Source of the DNA: Bolinopsis microptera
Taxonomy: Eukaryota; Ctenophora; Tentaculata; Lobata; Bolinopsidae
Direction: 5' to 3'
Length of the DNA stretch: 64,000 nucleotides
Assembly: GCF_026151205.1 (NCBI RefSeq)
Contig: NC_087082.1
Location: forward strand, 20,360,494 to 20,424,493
Position numbers and translations under genes: made by a program. Positions 22,310 through 33,267 of the stretch are shown here, piece after piece. The notes beneath the pieces were generated by a model, which saw nothing but the letters and a program-made list of their open reading frames with translations, made no database searches and had not been told where the DNA came from. The stretch's first letter is position 1, and each line of letters starts with the position of its first letter.

Positions 22310-22642
22310 GTCAACAGAATTTGTACAGAGTAGAGAAAATCTCAGAAATTTAATGGATAAACTCAAGAAAAACTTCAAAAATACACACTACGATTTGGCC
22401 GATCAATCAGAATCAGAAAGATCACCCATCACCAGACACATACACAAAACTTTTGACTCGTTTAAATCCATTTTTCACTCGCTGACCCCGGATCTGAGAC
22501 ATACAAACGAACGTACAGACGAACACACTGACCTCAAAACAAACGAACGAAACAGCGATGATTTCCACGTGGTAAAGTGTGAAATTCAGAGCGATTCTAG
22601 TTCGGAATATTTGTCAGTTTTATCTGTCGTGCCTTACGATTG
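22310..22642 (+). CDS. Downstream tail exon (or start of a separate gene at ATG 22353)
   Basis: Acceptor CTAGCACAG; G completes a Leu codon if joined to 22039. It reads STEFVQSRENLRNLMDKLKK, then SFKSIFHSLTPDLRHTNERT. It is charged, Ser-rich and partly helical, and unrecognised. The frame is open upstream of ATG 22353 to the acceptor, which favours an internal exon; the alternative is a first exon with a start at 22353. It ends in phase 2 (GAT TG|GTAAGT). Confidence 0.6.
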
Positions 22643-22773
22643 GTAAGTCATTAATGTTTCTATACTAACACCGTTAACTTAGTAACGAAATGACATCATT
22701 ATTACCATAAATCTCAAATGTAAATCAACAATTATCAATAATAACCTGAAAGTAACCCCTTGTTCCCCTGCAG

Positions 22774-22961
22774 TCGCCCGAAGACAGCCCAAGTACCCAG
22801 CCGTCAGACTAAGCCAACCAGCGGCTCACAATCCCAACCTGTTACCCCGGATACCAGCCGGACCCCACGTGCAGTGAGCAGTATGAGTTACAAGATACAC
22901 AAACAACCTAGTGCTGAGGAGAATAATGCTGACACCGCCATGTTCACCATGCCTAAAATAG
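22774..22961 (+). CDS. Tail exon, Pro/Ser/Thr-rich
   Basis: Acceptor CCCCTGCAG. T completes Cys, then RPKTAQVPSRQTKPTSGSQS and later TAMFTMPKI; phase 1 end (ATA G|GTTGGA). It is disordered with no known domain. It is assigned by continuous phase with its neighbours on both sides. Confidence 0.6.
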
Positions 22962-23131
22962 GTTGGAGTTTAGCTTGCTTAATTGCTCATTTTCACTCCC
23001 AAACTTAGTTGTCATTGGGTTATTCGAATTTGTAAATCACTTAAACCCTTACTTGCTTCTGCTCCATGGTAAATCCTCATGAATTAATGTTTCACTATAA
23101 TAATTTGAATTAACATATTATGGTAACCCAG

Positions 23132-23684
23132 GGAGATCAGCCCGACATATTGCGTCACGTGGTTCCCCTAATACTGATCATGTGTACCAAGTAACCTAGT
23201 AACCTATTAACCTAGTAACCTAGTAACCTAGTAACCTAGAAACCTAGTAACCTAGTAACCTAGTAACCTAGTAACCTAGTAACCTAGTAACCTAGTAACC
23301 TAGTAACCTAGTAACCTAGTAACCTAGTAACCTAGTAACCTAGTAACATAGTAACATAGTAACCTAGTAACATAGTAACCTAGTAACCTAGTAACCTAGT
23401 AACCTAGTAACCTAGTAACCTAGTAACCTAGTAACCTAGTGACCTAGTGACCTAGTAACCTAGTTACCTAGTAACCTAGTAACCTAGTAACCTAGTTACC
23501 TAGTAACCTAGTCACCTAGTAACCTAGTAACCTAATAACCTAGTAACCTAGTAACCTAGTAACCTAGTAACCTAGTAACCTAGTAACCTAGTAACCTAGT
23601 AACCTAGTAACCTAGTAACCCAGTAACCTAGTAACCTAGTAACCTAGTAACCTAGTAACCTAGTAACCTAATATCGTAACCCAG
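23132..23684 (+). repeat. Extra copy of the next exon's 5' part followed by (CCTAGTAA)n
   Basis: The 3' splice site and about 58 exon bases are present at 23124-23189 and again at 23677-23742, differing at two coding positions (GAC/GGC-type and AAT/AAG). Between them are about 60 units of the 8-bp CCTAGTAA. The first copy breaks into the repeat at GTGTACCA|AGTAAC, so it has an acceptor and, if CAA|GTAACC is used, a donor too. Confidence 0.9.
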
Positions 23685-23783
23685 GGAGATCAGCCCGGCA
23701 TATTGCGTCACGTGGTTCCCCTAAGACTGATCATGTGTACCACGAATACGGCCCTCAGAAGGATAAACGCAGGATACTATCAG
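23685..23783 (+). CDS. Tail exon (intact copy of a duplicated exon)
   Basis: Phase 1-1 exon. G plus GG gives Gly, then RSARHIASRGSPKTDHVYHE and YGPQKDKRRILS. It is basic, with no recognised domain. It is the downstream, complete copy of the pair and is followed by a donor (TCAG|GTAATA). A phase 1-1 exon can be skipped or duplicated without a frame change. Confidence 0.6.
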
Positions 23784-24644
23784 GTAATATCATTACTTTA
23801 TTCTTTTATTTCATAGAGTTTAAATTTCATGGTTTATGGTTCTAATGACATAGATTTTTTATTAATTCGTAGATTTTGTATTTTATAGTTAAATATACTT
23901 CTTTAAAATGTTTTTACCTTCGGCTTGGTGCAATTATTGATATTTATCGATGTATTTTTTATTATTTAAACGTTTATCGTTCCTTTAAGCAGCTTGAATG
24001 TTAGGCAAATAATACGGCACTTTAATTGGAAGGAAGTAATATTATATATTAATTGATTTCTCTGTAAACACAGCCTCATCAGAAATTATTTAAAAAATAT
24101 TAATGTCAGAAATATTAGTAATTCAAAGAGTTCTTGTAAGCATAAGTTCTTTAAGCTCTCTTATATTTTCAAAAGATAGAACTTATGTCAATTACCATAC
24201 CGAAGTTAGTCAAGCGAGCGTAGAAAAAAAAATAAAGGTTTAAAAATAAAAAGCGACCCATGATTTTCTTGCTCAAAATAACGAAAGCTGAATTCTGCAA
24301 AATAAATTGAAAACAAGCCCTTCACTGCCATTTGTATAAGATAATTCAAATCGTGATAAAATAAGTTTTTGGACAAATAAGTCTTGTTAATTTAAATGTC
24401 TATAGGTACCTTTTATAAGTTATCTATCTTAAGCTCTATAAGACGGGACAGGTGTTCTTGTCGTTTTAAACTGGCGTGTCCAAGCTTAGCGTTTCCACCT
24501 GCCGAGGTTTTGTCTGCCGTAATTCCACTTGTCTCTTCTTCTGTTCACCTGTTATAAATAAGTAATATATGTAAGTGGAAACTGGAAAGAGAAACACGGG
24601 CCTAAATAAGTGAATAGCTTAAAGCTATATGTAATTTGTGGAAT

Positions 24645-25628
24645 TTACAACAACAAAGGTTCACCTGGTTGAAGCTGTCTTTGACCTAGTAACATAGTAA
24701 CATGGGGGAGAGCATGATGAGATGATCCACCAGGACGTATCTTTTGGAGCAAGAACTCCCTGAAGCTAGAGAGGGTGAGGCAGTAGATGAAGAAGTTAGA
24801 CATTACATTGATCATGGACAGGAACACGCTAACTCTATGCAGATGGGAAGGACTTGTAAGATGATGGATATCAAGCACGAAGGAAACAGCGAGTGGCAGA
24901 GTGGAGATCAGGAAAACAGCAGCAGTCAGGACAACTGTTGCAACCCCTCGTAGGTTGACGCTACTTCTTCTCGCACGTGCAGCTCTTCTAGCCACATCGA
25001 GAGTCAGCAGGGAGGCTATGATGACTATCAGGTTTGGAGCGACGGTAGTCAAGATGGTACCTATGGGTAGCATCTTTTTCCAAATATCACTGCTAAATCG
25101 GTATTCACAATCATATGTTCTGTAGTCGAAAAGCACATCTTCACTGCCAAGGAGGTAACACAGAAGAGGGTTTACAAGAGAAGATAACCAGATTACTGCA
25201 CACACTGTATGAAACCTCCTTCTTGACCAACTGCCTGCTCGAAGAGGGAACTTCAGGGTGAGGTACTTGGAAGTGACTAATGTAGGGATGAGGTACCTAC
25301 CACATGACCCAACCCAGTAGGAGAATAATGGTTTCACCAGACATAAGGTGTCTCCTAGGACCCAGGAGCCCGCAAAGAGCGATATTGTGTGGGGGAGGAT
25401 ATGTGTTATCGAGATCAACAGGTCGGACACTGCAATGTGCTGTATTATTGTGACTATGACCTTGTGCAGCTTGAAAGCTCCTCGTTGATTTGTTGCGTAA
25501 AGGATAACACTATCCCCAATGAGTGATGAAGCAGTGACGAAGGCGGTGTAGCAAGCCAAGGAGTACCTCTCTGCGTCACTATGGATACCAAAAGTGGCAT
25601 AGTCACTATAATTGTTTGAAGTGATCAT
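24645..25628 (-). CDS. Rhodopsin-class (family A-like) G-protein-coupled receptor
   Basis: Single-exon 327-residue receptor lying antisense in a kinase intron. Seven hydrophobic segments fall at about residues 23-47, 56-82, 97-119, 139-160, 185-210, 227-252 and 264-287. Class A marks are HIAVSDLL in TM2 (Asp69), Cys96 and Cys174 for the TM3-loop disulfide, and Pro245 in TM6. Key motifs are altered: TM1 has GD where GN is usual, DRY is replaced by SKY (TSKYLTLKFPLR), CWxP is missing in TM6, and TM7 ends MSNFFIYCLT instead of NPxxY. Loop 3 is short and Arg-rich (RRAARARRSS). Cnidarian and placozoan genomes hold large families of such receptors. The ligand is unknown. A first Met at 25628 leaves an N-terminus of about 22 residues. 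Confidence 0.9.
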   Translation of the reverse strand: MITSNNYSDYATFGIHSDAERYSLACYTAFVTASSLIGDSVILYATNQRGAFKLHKVIVTIIQHIAVSDLLISITHILPHTISLFAGSWVLGDTLCLVKPLFSYWVGSCGRYLIPTLVTSKYLTLKFPLRAGSWSRRRFHTVCAVIWLSSLVNPLLCYLLGSEDVLFDYRTYDCEYRFSSDIWKKMLPIGTILTTVAPNLIVIIASLLTLDVARRAARARRSSVNLRGVATVVLTAAVFLISTLPLAVSFVLDIHHLTSPSHLHRVSVFLSMINVMSNFFIYCLTLSSFREFLLQKIRPGGSSHHALPHVTMLLGQRQLQPGEPLLL

Positions 25629-25996
25629 GATGCATTTAACTCACACCATGCAAGTGACTCAAAAAGGGAAGCTCAAATGTTGGATCTAATTTTTTTAATC
25701 AATAATAATACTCATCACGACATCACTCATTGTACATCCTGTACAACCTGGCAAAGCTCCACTTTGACTTACAAGTCAACAAGCGCCTCTTTCTGAATAA
25801 TAAGACACGTATCAGTCCACGTCAACAGATCTCCACCAGCAAACTACTCAGAGTAACCATAGTAACTACTCAGAGCACAAATTGAGAAACAGAACCTTGT
25901 GTATTAGAACAGTATACAAGAATTTGGTAGGAAGATTTTAGATTTTAGATATTAATATTTTGACCTTTATACGCCTTTGCAGACTTTATATACATA

Positions 25997-27291
25997 CAGG
26001 GGTGGCCCATAAGTGACTACCCACACGCAACCTCTTAATAACTCACGTAATTCGTCTCCAAATTGCACCAAAATTTCAGAGATTATAGATATGGGTCAAA
26101 CTTAGATTTCCTGAAAGTTTCGTAAGCCCCACCCAATTACAGTGGGCGTGGCGTGACACTCCCTCTTTTTCACTATTGTCTTCATAAAATGAGAACGCTT
26201 TAAGCTAAGAACTCAAAATTTTTTGCACACATTTGGCTTGATAATTGAAAACCTTTCCCAAAGTTTCAAGTTCATTGGTTAAAATATGGCTAAGTTATGA
26301 CCATTTCAAAACTCATCGGATACGTGATCCGAGCACTCAGTCAGTGATCTCGTCACTTGGTTAATGGCCTGTTTGGCTCACATGCACCGCTTGATTGGTT
26401 GCAGCCTGCTTATGGGCCGGCCTATACAGCTGACTGCACCTAAAACGCTATCACACGAATTTATGGTGGTGTCACCATTTCAGGGCTTGTTAGCCCTGCT
26501 AGTCACAGGTTCCTTACAATCAATAAAAAGGAATGAACCATCCATTGAATCATCGAACCGGGCCTACCGAATCACAAAGAAACACAAACTTTTAGACCGT
26601 GATTTCCAATCGAGGATAGATTTCGCCAACACATTCCTGTCCAAGCAGAATGTGGATCCCTACTTTGAGGACGAAATCTGGTACAGCGACAAGGCCATAT
26701 AAACGGATATGTCAACTCCCAGAATGCAATTCACTGGGGCTCTACTAGACCGGATGAAGTGGTGGAGAGAACGGCTTTTCCTGAAAAGTCACGATCTGGT
26801 TTTTATCCTAAAAATTTGTGTTTCCCTTTCTAGCAAAGTCATCATCGGTATCCAATCAAAGCCTAATGAACCTCATTAATACACGCTAACGCCTTACTCT
26901 TGATCAGATTGGGTGACGAGATCACTAATTGAGTGCAAATAGCACTGACTGAGTGCTCGGATCACATATCCGATGGATTTTAAAATGGTCATAACTCAGC
27001 CATATTTTAACCAATGAACTTGAAACTTTTGGAAAAGTTTTCAATTATCAAGCCAAATGTGTGCAAAAAATTTTGAGTTCTTAGCTTAAAGCGTTCTCAT
27101 TTTATGAAGACAATAGTGAAAAAGAGGGAGTGTCACGCCACGCCCACTGTAATTGGGCGTGGCTTACGAAACTTTCAGGAAATCTAAGTTTGACCCATAT
27201 CTATAATCTCTGAAATTTTGGTGCAATTTGGAGACGAATTACGTGAGTTATTAAGAGGTTGCGTGTGGGTAGTCACTTTTGGGCCACCCTG
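25997..27291. mobile_element. Tc1/mariner-type DNA transposon derivative with about 360-bp inverted repeats
   Basis: The ends are CAGGGGTGGCCCATAAGTGA at 25997 and the inverted CAGGGTGGCCCAAAAGTGAC at 27291, each followed by matching sequence for about 360-380 bp (25997-26356 and 26913-27291, one about 20-bp insertion in the right arm). TA flanks both ends (25995-25996, 27292-27293), as expected for the IS630/Tc1/mariner superfamily. The core carries a transposase remnant (see next entry). At 1295 bp with arms this long it is probably non-autonomous. Confidence 0.9.
26539..26702 (+). pseudogene. Mariner-like transposase fragment
   Basis: The open frame ends with RDFQSRIDFANTFLSKQNVD and FEDEIWYSDKAI. 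This fits the R..F..W.L......F.....FSDEA.F block of mariner/Tc1-type transposases, where the D of SDE is the second catalytic Asp. Here it reads YSDKAI with a stop directly after, and neither the N-terminal DNA-binding part nor the third catalytic residue is seen. It is a decayed, internally deleted transposase. The frame upstream to 26364 mostly covers arm-derived sequence. Confidence 0.65.
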
Positions 27292-27819
27292 TATATATCA
27301 ATTTAAACCTCTCAACATTTCATAAATGGTCAAGATCACACATTTTCTATGGGTACAATTTCACAGAACTGTTGTTACTGTATGATAGAGGAATTTGTTT
27401 CCTTTGAATCAATCAAGCTAGATGAATTGTTGTAAATACTGAGATAAAAATATCAATTTACAGGCTATCGTCAAACATGTTGCAAGGCGTCATATTCAGT
27501 GACATAAGCCCTAAAAATTGTAAAAAGTTAGTAAAACCCAAAATTCCTTTAAAAATCTGAACACTCTTAAAACGGTAATAAAGTTAAAATTAAGATGTTA
27601 GGAGTAATGGAAGGCCAAAAGGATTTATAGTGTTAATTCCCAAAGGTTTTAAAGTCTTGATTACTGTATTATACAGTTTTTTTTTGTATTTTTGTACCAG
27701 CTATGTCAGCGCTAAACCCCATAGTAAATCTTTCTTATTGTGCTTTATGCTAATAATATTAGCTACTTATGCTAATATATTATATTACATAGTACATACT
27801 AATTATTAATACTGTGCAG

Positions 27820-27949
27820 CGCCAGAGAACGCCAATACTGGCTACAACACTATCCCTGCTGATCGGTCCTACAAACACACCAACACTCTTATAGACACTC
27901 AGAAGATACTTAGTCATATCTACAAGAACAGCAACAAAAACGGACGAAC
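27820..27949 (+). CDS. Tail exon
   Basis: Acceptor ACTGTGCAG. G plus CG gives Ala, then PENANTGYNTIPADRSYKHT and LIDTQKILSHIYKNS; phase 2 end (CGA AC|GTGAGT). It is polar and unrecognised, with phases that match both neighbours. Confidence 0.6.
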
Positions 27950-28109
27950 GTGAGTACATAAACTTAGATCAGCCCTTCAGTCAACATCCCTATCAATCAA
28001 GAGATTTGAAAACAAAGATTTGATAACTTATGTTAATTTGAGTGCAGAAAATAGATAGCGTAGATAGAATATCCACAGAACAATAAAGCCCAACCAGTAA
28101 CCGATCTAG

Positions 28110-28289
28110 GTATGTGATAAACGGGCGGACAGTGAGTGACGGTGGAGCAGGCACTACGGAGCCTAGCAACACGAATCATCAGCACGTGCAGCGGAAACTG
28201 AGCGCGCCGTGTCGCGGAAACGCGGAAAAACCTCGCTATTACATGTCCGGGAAACGGTCTAGTGATCTCAAGATCGATACCAGTACCAG
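28110..28289 (+). CDS. Tail exon
   Basis: Acceptor CCGATCTAG. AC plus G gives Thr, then YVINGRTVSDGGAGTTEPSN and HVQRKLSAPCRGNAEKPRYY; phase 2 end (ACC AG|GTATGT). QRKLSAP resembles a basophilic phosphorylation or 14-3-3-type site (RKLSAP), which is suggestive only. No domain is recognised. Confidence 0.6.
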
Positions 28290-28615
28290 GTATGTTAATA
28301 GAATTTTACTAAACTGGTGGATCATCTCCAGTTATCCAGTTAGCCAAGAAATCCTCTTTCTCTCTCTCCATGTCAAAAAATGACCATGTCCTCACTAGCC
28401 CATAATAGTCCACTTGTAGTCCATTCTAAGACCTGATTCGTTATTGACAGTGCGGTTACTGATATAAAGTTGATTCTATCTCCAACAACAGCCGTATTGC
28501 CAAACAGGTTAGCTTTTGCGTGAATAATATTCGTCTATTATGAAACCGAATCTAGATTATCTACATATCTTTGGCCGGCGAATTTATCTCTAAAATATTC
28601 AAGAACCCGTTTCAG

Positions 28616-28756
28616 TGAACAATCAGCCAAGTCGAACAAAACGCCCAGTCCCAAATCAGCACTGACCCGCTTGGTTGAGGAGAAGTACATAGACCATAAA
28701 CAGAGACACGCTTGGAGCTTCAAGTCTGATCGGAAGAAATCAGAGGACACCGTCAG
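28616..28756 (+). CDS. Tail exon, basic
   Basis: Acceptor CCGTTTCAG. AG plus T gives Ser, then EQSAKSNKTPSPKSALTRLV and HKQRHAWSFKSDRKKSEDTV; phase 2 end (GTC AG|GTAGTG). It is Lys/Arg/Ser-rich and unrecognised. The downstream intron begins with a 30-bp array. Confidence 0.6.
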
Positions 28757-28779
28757 GTAGTGTATAATGGAGCAAGACT

Positions 28780-29322
28780 GACTGGACACTTACAGAGTGT
28801 TAGTTTACTGACCGGACACTTACAGAGTGCTAGTTTACTGACCGGACACTTACAGAGTGCTAGTTTACTGACCGGACACTTACAGAGTGTTAGTTTACTG
28901 ACCGGACACTTACAGAGTGTTAGTTTACTGACCGGACATTGACAGAGTGCTAGTTTACTGACCGGACACTTACAGAGTGTTAGTTTACTGACCGGACACT
29001 TACAGAGTGTTAGTTTACTGACCGGACACTTACAGAGTGTTAGTTTACTGACCGGACACTTACAGAGTGCTAGTTTACTGACCGGACACTTACAGAGTGC
29101 TAGTTTACTGACCGGACACTTACAGAGTGTTAGTTTACTGACCGGACACTTACAGAGTGTTAGTTTACTGACCGGACACTTACAGAGTGTTAGTTTACTG
29201 ACCGGACACTTACAGAGTGCTAGTTTACTGACCGGACACTTACAGAGTGTTAGTTAACTGACCGGTCACTTACAGAGTGTTAGTTTACTGACCGGTCACT
29301 TACAGAGTGTTAGTTTACTGAC
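28780..29322. repeat. 30-bp tandem array near the start of an intron
   Basis: About 18 units of ACTGACCGGACACTTACAGA plus GTGTTAGTTT (variants GTGCTAG, GGTCAC), starting 24 bases after the donor at 28757. Each unit has CTTACAG|AG, an acceptor-like end, preceded by little pyrimidine tract. The small LLTGHLQS frame is a by-product. Confidence 0.9.
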
Positions 29323-30078
29323 AAACAGGAAATACTATGACAAACTTTAAGTTGTGGGGATTGAGTTGTGGGGATTGACAGACCGAAATGGAATACATGT
29401 CTGGACATTTTCTGACCGACTTGTGACTATAATAACATTGAAATTGATATCAAATTATCATTAAATGAAACTATTAAATTATCATTTTGAAATTTATATA
29501 AGGTCAATATTAAATTATTAAATCAGCAATCAGCATTTGATTGGTATAGCATAAAAAGTTGCAATGAATCAAAATCAGTTTAAAATTATTATTTTATTAA
29601 ACCACCATTGAAGTAACATTCAATTACCATCAAATTAACATTGAGTTTACATTAGCATTGAATCAATATTAGATTAGATTGTTATACATTTTATAATAGA
29701 TTATATATTTTTTAATGATGTATTTTTTTGGATATAATAACAAAGAAATCAAAGATACCAATTTTTAGAAACATTCTGGCTCATCACATGGAATGTTTTT
29801 TATTAATAGGAAAGGAGAGATTATGAGCGTCAATTCAAGGAGATTTATTAGAAACTTTCAATGAATTTCTGTCCGTTCGGATTGTCAATTCCTCTATTTT
29901 TCTGTTTAGGGTCCACCTCTATGTTTCAGTTTTAATAGACTTCGGAAAATTTAACAACAACTTTAATCCAAAAACAGCTCTAACTATTATTGGATTTCTC
30001 ATTGGGAGTTCTACTTCTTATATATTTAAGTTATTTATATCTTGCACAATCTCTAAGCTGACCATGCTGTCTTAACAG
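29323..30078. other. AT-rich intron remainder
   Basis: The intron between 28756 and 30079 continues here with short dispersed AAATTATCATT-type runs and no open frame worth noting. Confidence 0.5.
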
Positions 30079-30175
30079 TTGGGCGAGGAGTAGAAACCGT
30101 CAGAACCGGAACGAGAAGAACAATCCGGAATTGCCCAACATCTCCCAGAAAGCCTGCGCTTCTCAAGTAAGCAAG
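30079..30175 (+). CDS. Tail exon with two in-frame donors 9 bp apart
   Basis: Acceptor TCTTAACAG. AG plus T gives Ser, then WARSRNRQNRNEKNNPELPN and ISQKACASQ. Two phase 0 donors follow, CAA|GTAAGC at 30167 and CAAG|GTGAGC at 30176; the second adds VSK. Both fit the last exon at 33978. If neither is used the frame stays open through the 42-bp array. Confidence 0.6.
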
Positions 30176-33100
30176 GTGAGCTATTTCTTGTGTGTTTTTG
30201 CTTCTCAAGTAAGCAAGGTGAGCTATTTCTTGTGTGTTTTTGCTTCTCAAGTAAGCAAGGTGAGCTATTTCTTGTGTGTTTTTGCTTCTCAAGTAAGCAA
30301 GGTGAGCTATTTCTTGTGTGTTTTTGCTTCTCAATTAAGCAAGGTGAGCTATTTCTTGTGTGTTTTTGCTTCTCAAGTAGGCAAGGTGAGCTATTTCTTG
30401 TGTGTTTTTGCTTCTCAAGTAAGCAAGGTGAGCTATTTCTTGTGTGTTTTTGCTTCTCAAGTAAGCAAGGTGAGCTATTTCTTGTGTGTTTTTGCTTCTC
30501 AAGTAGGCAAGGTGAGCTATTTCTTGTGTGTTTTTGCTTCTCAAGTAAGCAAGGTGAGCTATTTCTTGTGTGTTTTTGCTTCTCAAGTAAGCAAGGTGAG
30601 CAATTTCTTGTGTGTTTTTGCTTCTCAAGTAAGCAAGGTGAGCTATTTCTTGTGTGTTTTTGCTTCTCAAGTAGGCAAGGTGAGCTATTTCTTGTGTGTT
30701 TTTGCTTCTCAATTAAGCAAGGTGAGCTATTTCTTGTGTGTTTTTGCTTCTCAAGTAAGCAAGGTGAGCTATTTCTTGTGTGTTTTTGCTTCTCAATTAA
30801 GCAAGGTGAGCTATTTCTTGTGTGTTTTTGCTTCTCAAGTAAGCAAGGTGAGCTATTTCTTGTGTGTTTTTGCTTCTCAAGTAAGCAAGGTGAGCTATTT
30901 CTTGTGTGTTTTTGCTTCTCAAGTAGGCAAGGTGAGCTATTTCTTGTGTGTTTTTGCTTCTCAAGTAAGCAAGGTGAGCTATTTCTTGTGTGTTTTTGCT
31001 TCTCAAGTAAGCAAGGTGAGCTATTTCTTGTGTGTTTTTGCTTCTCAAGTAGGCAAGGTGAGCTATTTCTTGTGTGTTTTTGCTTCTCAAGTAAGCAAGG
31101 TGAGCTATTTCTTGTGTGTTTTTGCTTCTCAAGTAAGCAAGGTGAGCTATTTCTTGTGTGTTTTTGCTTCTCAAGTAAGCAAGGTGAGCTATTTCTTGTG
31201 TGTTTTTGCTTCTCAAGTAGGCAAGGTGAGCTATTTCTTGTGTGTTTTTGCTTCTCAATTAAGCAAGGTGAGCTATTTCTTGTGTGTTTTTGCTTCTCAA
31301 GTAAGCAAGGTGAGCTATTTCTTGTGTGTTTTTGCTTCTCAAGTAGGCAAGGTGAGCTATTTCTTGTGTGTTTTTGCTTCTCAAGTAAGCAAGGTGAGCT
31401 ATTTCTTGTGTGTTTTTGCTTCTCAAGTAAGCAAGGTGAGCTATTTCTTGTGTGTTTTTGCTTCTCAAGTAAGCAAGGTGAGCTATTTTTTGTGTGTTTT
31501 TGCTTCTCAAGTAGGCAAGGTGAGCTATTTCTTGTGTGTTTTTGCTTCTCAATTAAGCAAGGTGAGCTATTTCTTGTGTGTTTTTGCTTCTCAAGTAAGC
31601 AAGGTGAGCTATTTCTTGTGTGTTTTTGCTTCTCAAGTAGGCAAGGTGAGCTATTTCTTGTGTGTTTTTGCTTCTCAATTAAGCAAGGTGAGCTATTTCT
31701 TGTGTGTTTTTGCTTCTCAAGTAAGCAAGGTGAGCTATTTCTTGTGTGTTTTTGCTTCTCAAGTAAGCAAGGTGAGCTATTTCTTGTGTGTTTTTGCTTC
31801 TCAAGTAAGCAAGGTGAGCTATTTCTTGTGTGTTTTTGCTTCTCAAGTAAGCAAGGTGAGCTATTTCTTGTGTGTTTTTGCTTCTCAAGTAAGCAAGGTG
31901 AGCTATTTCTTGTGTGTTTTTGCTTCTCAAGTAAGCAAGGTGAGCTATTTCTTGTGTGTTTTTGCTTCTCAAGTATGCAAGGTGAGCTATTTCTTGTGTG
32001 TTTTTGCTTCTCAAGTAAGCAAGGTGAGCTATTTCTTGTGTGTTTTTGCTTCTCAAGTAAGCAAGGTGGGCTATTTCTTGTGTGTTTTTGCTTCTCAAGT
32101 AAGCAAGGTGAGCTATTTCTTGTGTGTTTTTGCTTCTCAAGTATGCAAGGTGAGCTATTTCTTGTGTGTTTTTGCTTCTCAAGTAAGCAAGGTGGGCTAT
32201 TTCTTGTGTGTTTTTGCTTCTCAAGTAAGCAAGGTGAGCTATTTCTTGTGTGTTTTTGCTTCTCAAGTATGCAAGGTGAGCTATTTCTTGTGTGTTTTTG
32301 CTTCTCAAGTAAGCAAGGTGGGCTATTTCTTGTGTGTTTTTGCTTCTCAAGTAAGCAAGGTGAGCTATTTCTTGTGTGTTTTTGCTTCTCAAGTAAGCAA
32401 GGTGAGCTATTTCTTGTGTGTTTTTGCTTCTCAAGTAAGCAAGGTGAGCTATTTCTTGTGTGTTTTTGCTTCTCAAGTAAGCAAGGTGAGCTATTTCTTG
32501 TGTGTTTTTGCTTCTCAAGTAAGCAAGGTGAGCTATTTCTTGTGTGTTTTTGCTTCTCAAGTAAGCAAGGTGAGCTATTTCTTGTGTGTTTTTGCTTCTC
32601 AAGTAAGCAAGGTGAGCTATTTCTTGTGTGTTTTTGCTTCTCAAGTATGCAAGGTGAGCTATTTCTTGTGTGTTTTTGCTTCTCAAGTAAGCAAGGTGAG
32701 CTATTTCTTGTGTGTTTTTGCTTCTCAAGTAAGCAAGGTGAGCTATTTCTTGTGTGTTTTTGCTTCTCAAGTAAGCAAGGTGAGCTATTTCTTGTGTGTT
32801 TTTGCTTCTCAAGTAAGCAAGGTGAGCTATTTCTTGTGTGTTTTTGCTTCTCAAGTATGCAAGGTGAGCTATTTCTTGTGTGTTTTTGCTTCTCAAGTAA
32901 GCAAGGTGAGCTATTTCTTGTGTGTTTTTGCTTCTCAAGTAAGCAAGGTGAGCTATTTCTTGTGTGTTTTTGCTTCTCAAGTAAGCAAGGTGAGCTATTT
33001 CTTGTGTGTTTTTGCTTCTCAAGTAAGCAAGGTGAGCTATTTCTTGTGTGTTTTTGCTTCTCAAGTAAGCAAGGTGAGCTATTTCTTGTGTGTTTTTGCT

Positions 33101-33267
33101 TCTCAAGTAAGCAAGGTGAGCTATTTCTTGTGTGTTTTTGCTTCTCAAGTAAGCAAGGTGAGCTATTTCTTGTGTGTTTTTGCTTCTCAAGTAAGCAAGG
33201 TGAGCTATTTCTTGTGTGTTTTTGCTTCTCAAGTAAGCAAGGTGAGCTATTTCTTGTGTGTTTTTGT
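30158..33267 (+). repeat. About 74 copies of a 42-bp unit with two donors, open in the exon frame
   Basis: The unit starts GCTTCTCAAGTAAGCAAGGT, continues GAGCTATTTCTTGTG and ends TGTTTTT. It contains CAA|GTAAGC and CAAG|GTGAGC. Because 42 is a multiple of three and no unit has a stop, the exon frame reads a 14-residue repeat (ASQVSKVSYFLCVF) about 74 times and ends at 33319. Variants include GTAGGC, GTATGC, AATTAAGC and GGTGGGC; GTATGC and GGTGGGC recur every 126 bp between about 31970 and 32330. Confidence 0.96.
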
